DNA of 64,000 nt from Brasenia schreberi (taxonomy: Eukaryota; Streptophyta; Magnoliopsida; Nymphaeales; Cabombaceae), in the NCBI GenBank assembly GCA_036023115.1, contig JAYKKT010000089.1, positions 21,385,001 to 21,449,000 of the forward strand, in the 5' to 3' direction. Below, piece by piece: positions 33,328-45,242 of the stretch (within the stretch, counting starts at the first letter, position 1; every line of letters starts with the position of its first letter). The translations under genes and the position numbers were made by a program. The notes beneath the pieces were generated by a model. The model made no database searches and was not told where the DNA came from. It was given only the letters and a program-made list of their open reading frames with translations.

Positions 33328-34291
33328 GTGAGGTTTAGTGAGGTGGGTTAGGTGATTAGGCTAAGGCCAGGATTAGGGAAGTGGGTTAGGTGATTAGGCT
33401 AGGTTTAGGCCAAGATTAGGGTAAAAGGCTAGGATTAGGGGTTTTTGATTAGGATTGGGTTAGGGAGCTCCCTTTGCATAACCCATAGACCTTGTTGCAT
33501 CATGTTGGTGCAGCCCTAGGTTAGGTTTTGGCTAATACAAGCTTAAACCCATGCTAATTAGGCTAACCCACATGATTAACCCCAAACTTGACACACAAGT
33601 CAAGCTTAATTACAATCACTCCCTAATCTTATCCTCCCCCACTCTCTCTCATGCCCATAATCCCACGTGAATTTCAAGTGGGCCCCACCTCCATTTATGA
33701 GAAGGTGATGTGGGTCATGGATGTGGATATTGGATTGGATCTCTGGATCCAAATCCAAATCCACACATTGGTTTGGATTGGGATCTAGATATATATGGTC
33801 CAGATCCAATCCAAACTGAATTCTGACTCCTTCAGGCTGTGTTTGAAGCGAACGGTTTGTGCGGGGTCTGACAGCATCAGTACTCCGTTTGCGTTGGGTC
33901 TTCGCCAACATGATCGTCCGCTTCTGTTTTCACCTTCCGGAGATGATTTTAAGTGATGTTTGATGATAACAAGGTCTTGGATGTTCGAGATCCTGGGGGT
34001 GGATTCAATACGAGAGTTGTTGTGCCGGGCTCGACTTGTGCTCCGGTTCCGGGCTCTCTTTAGCTCTTCTGGTCCTGTCATGATCAGGCCAAGCTTGCTT
34101 TGTGGGGTTTCAAAACATATTTTAAAGTTTTCAAAGCTATATTACACATATTTAAAACATATAAAGTTCAAAACATATGTACAGGGTTGTCTAGAAGGCT
34201 CCTGGGTTTCCAGACTCAAAATAGCCCTTTGGGGCTGCTTTTATAAAACCAGGTTGGTTTGAGGAATTCGTGGGATTTCGGGGTGTTTACA
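33328..34291 (-). mobile_element. B1 3' LTR, left part, inverted
   Basis: Reverse complement of the B LTR from its start TGTAAACACCCC (at 34291) to the CTCAC site where C2 inserted. Matches 6073-7132. Contains GGAT repeats and CCTAA-type repeats in reverse. Confidence 0.85.
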
Positions 34292-35590
34292 AATGCCCCT
34301 CTTTGGCCTTGTCCAAATCGATTTGGATAAGGGCAAAGATGACAAAACACCCCTTTCGATGTCTCCCTAGATCTAACCAGGAAGAATATGGGATCGTCCC
34401 AATCTTTTAGCAAAATCTCAGTTTAGAACCCTAGTAGGAGGAGATATCACGCCAAAGGGATTTGCTATGGAATCTGGTCCTAAATGGGATCATGTTTATG
34501 CAAGTACCATGCGTGGAATGCAGATGACATGGGTGTGGTGCCAAGAGTGGCGACCTCCCAGAGACCAGATGTGGTCGAACTCTAGAGACTTACAAGGCCT
34601 GTTGCTCCAAGTGAGCAGATCCTATGCTGTTCGATTTTCCAAAATCTATTTACAAAACTATTTACAAAAGGGACAACTGTCTTGAGTCTCGATCCTAAGG
34701 ATCTCGAGCTCTTCGTGCTTCCCCATGCTTGAGTCTTAACACTCACTTATCTAGCGGAGGTTTTATAAGAAAACAAGCTATATTTCAAATTCCTACGCCT
34801 TACTCGAAACGTCGAATTCTCAAACAAGATGAAATTCAAGTAAGTAAATCCTATTTTTACTTTAGGATTCCTCGAACTGAACCATGCTTTAGCTTGGGAT
34901 AAGCCAGGGATGGGAAAGAGATACCACGGTCCCTTCTGAAGCGTCCCGTGGTTTAAGGTATAGAAGGCAAAAAACTGCTCTTTTTGAGCTTTTTGGCCTC
35001 TTTTTCCTTTTTTTTATAGAGGGTCTCCCTTTGGGAGTATTTTTTCTTTAATCCCTCTTTTTCACAAGAGAATCAATTTTTTTCTTTTGAATTCCGGTTT
35101 CTTTTCATTTGGAAAGAGACTTCGGATGGGAAAATTCCCTTTATTTGGGCCACGCTTTCCTTTCGAAAGGAGAAGAGATGGGGGAAGGACTTATCCCAAG
35201 GTCACACTCGATCCATTCCAGATCAGCCTATTTAGAAATAGCATGTACTACTTGCAAGAATCTTGCTATATTGAACTAGGCCTTTCTTTGTAAGAAGAAG
35301 GATTTTGAAATGTAAACTCGATTTTGGAAACTCCACTCTTTCACAAGTGCGAATTCTCTTAAACGTCTGAAGCGTCGAATTCCTACGCCTTACTCGAAAC
35401 GTCGAATTCTCAAACAAGATGAAATTCAAGTAAGTAAATCCTATTTTTACTTTAGGATTCCTCTAAATGAACCATGCTTCAGCTTGGGATAAGCCAGGGA
35501 TGGGAAAGAGATACCACGGTCCCTTCTGAAGCGTCCCGTGGTTTGAGGTACAGAAGGCGGAAAACTGCTCTTTTTGAGCTTTTTGGCCTC
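34292..35590 (-). other. B1 3' UTR, inverted, with a partial tandem duplication
   Basis: Begins (minus orientation) after the RNase H remnant at the T run 35591-35610. A first partial UTR copy spans about 35590-35372, then the sequence jumps back and a second, fuller copy runs about 35371-34305, ending in the PPT 34292-34304. Both copies carry the conserved hairpin (35513-35542, 34923-34952). No gene. Confidence 0.75.
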
Positions 35591-37581
35591 TTTTTTTTTT
35601 TTTTTTTTTTCATCAGGCATTTCATCAAGTGTGGGATATGCGTCCTCTAGGGGGAACTCCGCCACGTAGTCAGCTAGGGCTTGCCCCTTAATGGAGATCT
35701 GGTGATGGTATTTTAGGTAATACTCCATTAGAAGGAGTTGACATTTGCCCAATCTACCCGTGAGAATGGGTTTTTCGAATAAGTGCTTGATTGGATCCAG
35801 CTTGGACACTGTCCAGATCTCATGATCTAGGAAATAGTGTCTGAATTTTTGGGAGGCCCAGACTAGGGCCAAGCACGTTTTCTCCATGGCTTGATAATTT
35901 CGTTCATAAGCCAAGAGAGTTTTCGAAATATAGTAGATGGCATACTCCTTATGGGTGTCATCCTCGTATTGAGCCAATAGGGCTCCTAAAGCATTCGCAT
36001 GCATAGAGATGTAGAGTAAAAGCGGTTTTCCTTGCTTTGGAGGATTCAAAACGGGGGGATTAACCAAGTATGCCTTTAGTCTCTTGATGGACTTCTGGCA
36101 TTCGTCATCCCATAAGAATTTCGTGCCCTTCCTCAACAACTTGTTGAAGGGTTCGCATCTAGTCATCAGATTTGATATGAATCGGTGAATGGACTATAAT
36201 CGACCCTGGAGGCTACGAATTTGAGTGAGATTGGAGGGTGGAGCCAGGTCTATGATAGCTCAACACTTAGAGGGGTCGACTTCTATACCCCTTTGGCTCA
36301 CCATAAAGCCTAGAAGCTTCCCTGATTCTACCCCGAATACACATTTTTGAGGGTTTAGATTTACTTTGTAAAGCCTAAGCCTTTCGAAAATCTTTTGCAA
36401 ACATTCGATATGAGTGCATCGGGTTTTGGATTTCGCCAAGAGTTCATCTACATACACTTCTACGAGCTCATGAATCTGATCATGGAAGATCTTGGTCATG
36501 GCTCTCTGGTATGTTGCACCGGCATTTTTCAAGCCAAAGGGCATGATTGTATAGCAGTACGTGCCCCATGGGGTTGTGAAGGCGGTCTTACCCTGATCTC
36601 GTGGACTTAGTTTGATTTGATTATAGCCTGAATAGCCATCCATAAACGAAAACATTTCATGATTTGCAGTACTATCGATTATCAAATCTATGTTTGGTAA
36701 AGGATAATTATCCATTGGATTGGCTTTATTCAGGTTTCTGAAATCGATGCATATTCGAATTTTCCCATTGGTTTTTCGAACTACAACGATTTTGGACAAC
36801 CAATCAGAATACACATTGGGTTTTATAAATCCGGCTTTTAACAAATCTTCTAAACCCTCTTTGACTTGCGTGTGTACATTCGGGTGTATTTTCCTAAGCT
36901 TCTGCTTTATGGGTTTTACATCCGCATCTAAGGGAAGATGATGTTCGACAATGCTGGGGTCTATGCCTAGCATGTCTTCATACGTCCATGCAAACACATC
37001 TAAATAGGTTCGTAGAAATGCAATGAATGCTGATCTTTCATGTTCATGCAAGCATGCGCCTATTTTGATGTTTTTGGATTGGAGTCACTCCCTAGGTTCA
37101 CCTCTATGAAATCTCCTCCTATTGAATTGGAAGGTCTTTCAAAATCGAGAATTTTATGAAATTCTGGGAGCTCAGAAGTGGGATCTTCCTCAAGGGGATC
37201 CACTTCTGGGCTTCGATCATTCTCGTGGGTTATAGACCCGAGGGAATTTGATGCGTGTTTTTCAAAAAGACCTGGTTTTATACTCGGATTTTTAATTGAT
37301 TTCGAAAGTTTTGGTCTGGCTATGCAGACGACGTTTCTTTCGAAATCTTTTTCTTTTGCCAAAGTCCTACCAGGAGCAGCTATATACACAATCTTTTTGG
37401 TATTTTCCAAATTTTCAATTTTTTTGGGTTTTTGTAAAACAAGAACCTTAGGAACTATACAAAGCACTCTATTTTCGAGTTTTTGTTTTTCCATTGTTTT
37501 TGGTTTTTCCTCTTTTTCGATTTTTTTGATTTTAAGTTTTCCAAATGTTTTTGTATTTTTATGAAAGGGATCTTCCGTCAT
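35447..37581 (-). pseudogene. B1 RT and RNase H, truncated
   Basis: The Met corresponding to the pol start is at 37581. The frame shifts near 37060, continues 37051-36260, and is broken again by TGA (from CGA) at 36260-36262 and TAG near 36197 before resuming to 35447. The RT active-site motif reads YVDE, not YVDD, so the second catalytic Asp is lost. RNase H is present (LLLYISMHANALGALLAQ). Immediately after the segment encoding EMPDE the frame falls into an A run and UTR sequence: the archaeal-type RNase H and integrase are deleted. Confidence 0.82.
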
Positions 37582-37729
37582 ACCTACAAAGGGAAAACAC
37601 TACGGATTAGACTCGGAATAGGAGGTCTAAATCGTAGGTCTCTTCTTAGGCAGGTTCCAAGGCACCCTTGACCCAGGTGGTCACAGAGGGCGGTTCTGGC
37701 GATATTCTAGGAGTATAGCCGATCCCGTA

Positions 37730-38706
37730 TCAGCTTGGGTTGGCCCTAGGAAGGATGGGCTCTAGGAGACCCTGGTTTTGCACCCCTAGACTTTTGTAGG
37801 GCGTGTAGCCCATATTTAACAACATGTTCCACGATTTTCTATTTTTTGGAAAGTTTTGATAAAGATCATGGTCGTGGAACTTGTTGTCGTCTATATCGTG
37901 CTCGTATGGCTTTTTGTCTAGGGGCTTTGGAAATAGGGAACGCTTGGGTTTTCCTAGAAGGATTAGAATCGAGAGGGGGCCTGCTTTGGGTGGCCCTTTC
38001 ACATATACAACCTTCCTAGGGTTGTTTAACATGAGCCTTGGCGGCTCAATCATGGTCTGCCCCAGGTTAGCCTCATGGGCCTGGGAGCTCGACAAACAAG
38101 GAGAGTTTATGATCCCCTGAAGCTGTGGGTGACTCTCACCTAGGATCACCATGACTTGGTCCCTGAAAGGGATTTTGACACACTTGTGGAAGGTGGATGG
38201 CACAACGCACAAGCTGCGTATCTAGGGCCTTCCCAGCAACAGGTTATAATGGGGGTGGATGTCCAAGACATGAAACACCCCCGTGTGTGTGATCCCTCCT
38301 GTTTCCATTGGGAGTTCGATTGATCCTAAAGGCCTAGACACATTCCCATCGTATCCAGTGATAACGATGGGGCTTGGGTTCACAGAAGTCAAGGTGACTC
38401 CGATTTGGTACACCACATGAAGTGGAAAGATGTTGAGCCCTCCTCCCCCATCGACTAGGCACCTGTCCAGAGAGTGGTTATTCAGAACCACCTCGATATG
38501 CAGGGCCTGGTTATGGGACTCGTAGGGTCTATCTACATCATCTTCCGAGAAAGTGATGGGCGATTTTGCTCCTATTAAAGCCACTTGGGCAAACAGGGAT
38601 TCCGGACTTATGTTCGAATCAACCTTGGCTCTTTCTAGAATTTTCTCTAACACGAGTCTATGCCTAGGCGAGGTTTGTATAAGCTCTAGGATAGACATGT
38701 TGATAG
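37730..38706 (-). pseudogene. B1 protease (distal part) and G-patch-like linker
   Basis: Continues the B1 protease interrupted at 24914: it begins with CTATC (38706-38702) and the codons for NMSILELIQTSPRH. CLVDGGGGLN and the GRP strand follow, then a TAG for Trp at 38222-38224 and, in the same frame, the linker (MDDSMFQ-like, here DIDDNKFH; MGYTPYKSLG) to TGA at 37730. Inverted together with the rest of B1. Confidence 0.82.
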
Positions 38707-38853
38707 TGTAGACGCGCGAAAAATCCCCGCCTCTCACCTTTTCAGGGCTCAGAGCGGATCCTCTCGTGCGTCTAAGGCTTTATTTGTGCAAATAGGGCGT
38801 GCCAGCTAGCTTACCTAAGCTAGCGAAGATATATTTAACACTGACTTCTAATC
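38707..38853 (-). mobile_element. C1 3' LTR, terminal about 147 bp, inverted
   Basis: TGTAGACGCGCG on the + strand is the reverse of the C-family LTR end. It is preceded by the CTATC duplicate (as GATAG, 38702-38706), which identifies it as the far end of C1. It includes the U5 8 bp hairpin. It joins plus-strand C2 gag at a GTGGCG-like microhomology near 38853. Confidence 0.8.
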
Positions 38854-40353
38854 GTGGCGCTGACTCTGAATACCTTAAGGGATACAAAGCAAGGCATGAA
38901 CAAAGACGTACATGCCTTCATTATAAGATGGAGGTCACTTTTGGGCCAAGTGCGAGAGCCCATATCCGAAGGATGCGCAGTAATGCTCATCCTGGATAAT
39001 TTTAAAAGCGAGTTAAAACCCCTTCTCTCGCACCATGAGATCTCAACTTTCCATAAGTTGATCAAAAAGGCCTCCCTTTTCGAAACCAACTTGCGAAAAG
39101 GGACATACGATCACTTATGGAAAGGAAATGCCATTCCAAAAACCCGCTTGGAAAAGCCCATCACATACGGGCTACCCATGATGGACAAAGGGGCAAAGCC
39201 CCATAAAATCGCCAATGTCCGGGTGGATCCAGGCGTGGCAGGCACTTCCAAAAATTTCGAAAAGATAGAACCTGGTCGACCCACTTGCGCGCCCATTCTT
39301 GTACTATACAAGAAGCCAGCCCAAGTCATCATTCGGGGACCACCAAAAATGGAATCCCCGGTAAAACCAGTTTTGAAAACCCAAGGTTCTCCTCAGCTCA
39401 TCCTTAGAGCCAAAATTAGCGCGAACCCAAGGCTGGTCGTGGGGGAAGTCACTAGATCCGGAAGGATCTATCAACCCTCGCACTTTGAAGGTGCTCAAAA
39501 GGTGGTCAGTGTGCTTGGCCCCTCAAAAGCATGTATCCCTAGTGTTTTGCCAAAAGCAGATAAGGACAAAGTCATCCTAAATCCTTATGACTTCGAAAAC
39601 CACCTTTCAAAGATTCCTATTCACATGTCTCTCTTAGAGCTTATACAAACCTCGCCTAGGCATAGACTTGTATTAGAGAAAATTCTAGAAAGGGCCAAGG
39701 TTGATTCGAACATAAGTCCGGAATCCTTGTCTACCCAAGTGGCTTTATTAGGAATAAAATCGCCCATCACTTTTTCGGAAGATGATGTAGATAAACCCTA
39801 CGAAACCCATAACCAGGCCCTGCATATCGAGGTGGTTCTAAACAACCACTCTCTAGACAGGTGCCTAGTCGATGGTGGAGGAGGGCTCAACATCCTTCCA
39901 CTTCATGTGGCGTACAAAATCGGAGTCACCTTGACTTCAGTGAACCCAAGCCCCATCGTTATCACTGGATACGATGGGAATGCGTCTGGACCTTTAGGAT
40001 CCATCGAACTCCCAATGGAAACAGGAGGGATCGAACACACGGGGGTGTTCCATGTCTTGGACATCCACCCCCATTATAACCTGTTGCTGGGAAGGCCATG
40101 GATACACAGTTTGTGCGCTGTGCCATCCACCTTCCACAGGTGTGTCAAGATCCCTTTTAGGGACCAGGTCGTAGTGATCCTAGGTGAGAGTCACCCACAG
40201 CTTCAGGGGATCATAAACTCCCCTTGTTTATCAAGCTCCCAGGCCCATGAGGCTAACCTGGGGCAAATTGTGATTGAGCCAACTCGACTCGTGTTAAACA
40301 ACCCTAGGAAGGTTGTATGTGTGAAGGGGCTGCCCAAACAGGCCCCCTCCTGA
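38854..40353 (+). pseudogene. C2 gag (C-terminal part) and protease
   Basis: A continuous 499-codon frame starting inside gag (LNTLRDTKQGMNKDV) because the 5' half of C2 was lost at the rearrangement. Relative to B1, about 390 bp are missing in frame between FEKIE and PGRPTC, which removes the zinc knuckle. Protease follows with CLVDGGGGLN, ITGYDGN and LLLGRPWIHS. A 1 bp loss near 40335 shifts the frame before the linker, which continues at 40379-40648 in another frame and ends at TAG for Trp. Confidence 0.82.
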
Positions 40354-40378
40354 TTCTAATCCTTCTAGGAAAACCCAA

Positions 40379-40648
40379 GTGTTCCCTATTTCCAAAGCCC
40401 TGGACAGGAGGCCATATGAGCACAATATGGACGATAGCATGTTCCAGGACCACGACTTATATCAAACTTTTTCAAAAAACAAAAAGTCGTGGAACATGTT
40501 GTTAAACATGGGCTACACGCCCTACAAAAGTCTAGGGGCACAAAACCAGGGTCTCCTAGAGCCCATCCTTCCTAGGGCCAATCCAAGCCGATATGGGATC
40601 GGCTATACTCCCCGAATACCGCCGGAGCCACCCCCTGTGACCACCTAG
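40379..40648 (+). pseudogene. C2 protease-RT linker with G-patch-like motif
   Basis: Carries MDDSMFQDHDLY, MGYTPYKSLG and RYGIGYTPR followed by a PPEPPP tail, collinear with the end of the A-family ORF. Ends at TAG (from TGG) in ACCACCTAGGTC. Confidence 0.75.
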
Positions 40649-40741
40649 GTCAAGGGTGCCCCAGAGCCTGCCTTAGAAGAGACCTACGATTTAGATCTCC
40701 TATTCCGAGTCTAACCCGTAGTGTTTTCCCTTTGTAAGTAT

Positions 40742-43700
40742 GACGGAAGATCCCTTTTTCTAAAAATACAAAAACATTTGAAAAGCTTAAAATAAAAAAA
40801 ATCGAAAAACAAGAAGAACAAAAAACAATGGAAAAACAAAAACTCGAAAATAGAGTACTTTGTATAGTTCCCAAAGTTCTTGTTTTACAAAAACCCAAAA
40901 AAATCAAAAATTTAGAAAATACCAAAAAGATTTTGTATATAGCTGCTCCTGGTAGGACTTTGGCAAAAGAAAAGGATTTCGACAGAAATGTCGTCTGCAT
41001 AGCCAGACCAAAAATTTCGAAATCACTTGAAAATCCAAGTACAAAACCAGGTCATTTTCAAAACCACGCATCAAATTCCCTCGGGTCTATAGCCCACGAG
41101 AATGATCAAAGCCCAGAAGTGGATCCCCTTGAGGAAGATCCCACTTCTGAGCTCCCCGAATTTCATAAAATTCTCGATTTTGAAAGACCTTCCCAATCAG
41201 TAGGAGGAGATTTCATAGAAGTGAACCTAGGGGATGATTCCAATCCCAAAACCATCAAAATAGGTGCATGCTTGCATGAAACTGAAAGGTTAGCATTCAT
41301 TGCATTTCTACGAACCTATTTAGATGTGTTTGCATGGACGTATGAAGACATGCCGGGCATAGATCCCAGCATTGTCGAACATCGTCTTCCCTTAGATGCA
41401 GGTGTAAAACCCATAAAGCAGAAGCTTAGGAAAATATACCTGAATGTACACACGCAAGTCAAAGAGGGTTTAGAAGATCTGCTAAAAGCCGAATTTATAA
41501 AACCCATTGCGTATTCTGATTGGTTGTCAAATATCGTTGTGGTTCGAAAAACCAATGGGAAAATTCGAATATGCATCGATTTCAGAAACCTGAATAAAGC
41601 CACTCCAAAGGATAATTATCCTTTACCAAACATAGATTTGATAGTCGATAGTACTGCAAATCATGAAATGTTTTCATTCATGGATGGCTATTCAGGCTAT
41701 AATCAAATCAAACTAAGTCCACGAGATCAGGGTAAGACCGCCTTCACAACCCCATGGGGCACGTACTGCTATACAGTCATGCCCTTTGGTTTGAAAAATA
41801 ACGGCGCAACATACCAACGAGCCATGACCACGATCTTCCATGATCAAGGAAAACCACTTTTATTATACATCTCCATGCATGCAAATGCTTTAGGAGCCCT
41901 GTTGGCTCAATACAAGGATGACACCCATAAGGAGTATGCCATCTACTATATTTCGAAAACTCTCTTGGCTTATGAACGAAATTATGAAGCCATGGAGAAG
42001 ACGTGCTTGGCCCTAGTCTGTGCCTGCCAGAAATTCAAACACTATTTCCTAGATCATGAGATCTCGATAGTGTCCAAGCTTGATCCAATCAAGCACTTAT
42101 TTGAAAAACCCATTCTCACGGGTAGATTGGGCAAATGGCAATTCCTTCTAATGGAGTATGATCTGAAATACCATCACCAGATCTCTATTAAGGGGCAAGC
42201 CCTAGCAGATTACGTGGCTGAGTTCCCCTTAGAGGATGCATATCCCACTCTTGTCGAAATGCCTGATGACGGCATATTGCAAAACCATTTTCAAAACCAC
42301 ATTTTTGCAAATTCTTTCGAAAACCAAGTGTGGAAGATGCACTTCGATGGGGCACGAAACCAACGAGGGGCTGGTGCTGGGGTCATCCTAATCTCCCCTG
42401 AAAAGGGTGAGATTCCCATAGCAGTCCACCTAGATTTCGAATGTTCCAACAACGTAGCTGAGTATGAAGCACTCATACAAGGCTTAAGGATTTCGAAAAC
42501 TCTAGGGGCATCATGCATCGAGGTCTTTGGAGATTCGCTCCTTGTCATAAACCAGGTTTTGAAAATTTGGCAAGTACGTAATGAGAAACTACTTCCATAT
42601 CACGAGTTGGCCACTCGATTGGTCTAGTCCTTCCAATCGTGTAAACTCACACACATAGGAAGGGAGGACAATGGCATCGCCGATGCCCTCTCCTCCTTGG
42701 GTTCAGTCCTGAAGGTCGATCCCATTTCAAGGACTAGATCTTTGGAAATATGGCATGCGCCCCACCCATCCACACACGACTTGGATATTTGCCAAAACAA
42801 CCCAGAGTCTATTGAAAAACCCTGGTTTTATGACATAAAACAAGTTTTAGAAAATGGGGGATTCACCAAAGATGCCACGTCCAAAGATAAGGCATTCATT
42901 CGTAAGATTTCGACCCGATACACCATTCTGGGTGGGGTCTTATACAAAAAAAGTTTTACCGGCATTCTGCTTCGGTGTATCGACCTAGAGGAGGCTAGGA
43001 TAGTGATGCACGAGTTCCACGATGGGGAATGTGGAGGCCATGTTAATGCCAACATGATGGCAATGAAAATACTTAGAGGGAGCTATTTTTGGTCCACCTT
43101 GAAGAAGGATTGCCACGATCATGTTAGGAAGTGTCATCCATGTCAAGTGCATGGGCACGGCATTCATATCCCTTCATCAGAATTGCATTCCGTGGTCAGC
43201 CCCTGGCCATTGACCATGTGGACGTTTGACATCGTAGGCCCAATATTTCCAAAGGCCTCAAATGGGCATCGATTTATTTTAGCAGCCACGGAGTATTTCT
43301 CCAAGTGGGTGGAAGCCATTTTCCTAACCAACGTAATGGGGCAACATGTGGTGGCTTTCATCCGGAGGAATATCTTGGCTCGATTTGGGGTTCCACGAGA
43401 CCTTGTGTTTGATAATGGCACCCCATTCAAAAATGAGCGGATGGTTAAGTTGTGCAACATGTATGGCATAACTCACCACTTCTCCTCGCCCTACTACCCT
43501 CAAGGCAACGGCCAAGCCGAAGACACAAACAAGACTCTCATTAGCATAATTGAGAAAACCTTAGAGAAGGGTAGGACGTGGCATGAGAAGCTGGATGAAG
43601 CCTTATGGGCTTATAGGACTTCCATCCGGACTCCCACGAATGCCACACCATTCGAATTGGTCTATGGCACAAACGCCATTCTTCCCATTCATACTCAACT

Positions 43701-44070
43701 GCATTCATTCCATACATCCATAGCACTCAACCTCCCCCTAGAGACGCTTCAGCATGCTAGGATGGCCAAACTAGATTTGCTAGATGAGAGGCGACTCCTT
43801 GCCATGGATCATGCTCGTGCATACCGACAAAAGATAGCTCGACATTATAGCAAACACATGAGACCTCGCCACTTTGAAGTGGGAGATCTGGTCTTAAAAA
43901 CCATCCACCATCGTGGCCCACACCCCCTAGGTAAGTGGCGCCTCAACTGGGATGGACCCTATGTTGTACGAGCAACCACTACGAATAATTCGTATTGGTT
44001 GATCGATGTAGAAGGTAGGAATTTAGCAGATCCTATCAATATTCAATACTTAAAGAAGTATCATGTGTAG
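40742..44070 (+). pseudogene. C2 pol with in-frame loss of the RT active site
   Basis: The expected ATG is at 40742, but the frame breaks within 25 bp and reopens at 40828. From there one frame runs to 44070 with a single TAG at 42625-42627. Relative to the copy at 27591, exactly 444 bp (148 codons) are missing at about 41847, between TTIFHDQ and GKPLLLYIS, so YVDD, the RT thumb/connection and early RNase H are gone while the frame is kept. The archaeal-type RNase H (42340-42690) and integrase (HHCC, DDE motifs, GPY region, end LKKYHV) remain; the first D..DNG motif reads VFDNGTPF and the Glu motif reads GNGQAED. Confidence 0.85.
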
Positions 44071-45242
44071 GATTTGGATTAAATTCCAATTTTCGAAAAT
44101 TCAAGGGATAGCTGCCCTGAGACATGAAAATAAGGTGCAAAGGCAAAGTCGTGTGACCCTGAGTGAGAGAATTCACACTTGTGAAAGAGCGGAGTCTTCA
44201 AAATCGTGGTTACATTTCAAAATCCTTCTTCTTACAAAGAAAGGCCTAGTTCAATATAGCAAGATACTTGCAAGTAGTATGTGCTATTTCTAAATAGGCT
44301 GATCTGGAATGAATCGAGTGTAGGCTTGGGATAAGTCCTCCCCTCTTCTCTTCTCCTTCCAAAAGGAAAACAAAAGCCCAAACAAAGGGAATTTCCCATT
44401 CAAAGTCTCTTTCCAAAAGAAAGAAACCAGAATTCAAAAGAAAAATAGATTCTCTTGTGAAAAAGAGGGATTAAAGAAAAAATACTCCCAAAGGGAGACC
44501 CTCGATGAAAAAAAAAAAAAAAAAAAAGAGGCCAAAAAGCTCAAAAAGAGCAGTTTTCCGCCTTCTGTACCTCAAACCACGGGACGCTTCAGAAGGGACC
44601 GTGGTATCTCTTTCCCATCCCTGGCTTATCCCAAGCTGAAGCATGGTTCATTTAGAGGAATCCTAAAGTAAAAATAGGATTTACTTACTTGAATTTCATC
44701 TTGTTTGAGAATTCGACGTTTCGAGTAAGGCGTAGGAATTTGAAATATGCCTTGTTTTCTTATAAAACCTCTGCTAGATAAGCGAGTGTTAAGACTCAAA
44801 CAAGGGCAAGCACGAAGAGCTCGAGATCTTTAGGATCGAGGATCAAGACAGTTGTCCCTTTTGTAAATAGTTTTGTAAATGAGTTTTGAAAATGGAACAT
44901 CGAACAGCATAGGATTTTGCTCACCTGGAGCAGTAGGCCTTGTAAGTCTCTAGAGTTCGACCACATCTGGTCTCTCGGAGGTCGCCACTCTTGGCACCAC
45001 ACCCATGTCATTTACATTCCATGCATGGTACTTGCATGAACATGATCCCATTTAGGACCAGATTCCATTTAAAACCCTTTGGCGTGATATCTCCTCCTAC
45101 CAGAATTTGTAAATTGAGATTTTGTTAAAAGATTGGGACGATCCCATATTCTTCGTGGCTAGATCTAGGAAGACATTGAAAGGGGTGTTTGTCATCTTTG
45201 CCCTTATCCAAATCGATTTGGACAAGGCCAAAGAGGGGCATC
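44071..45242 (+). other. C2 3' UTR, complete, with hairpin and PPT
   Basis: Reference copy of the UTR: an A run (44508-44527), the hairpin 44576-44605, an AT-rich middle, then CAAATCGATTTGGACAAGGC and the PPT AAAGAGGGGCATC at 45230-45242. No open frame of note. Confidence 0.8.
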
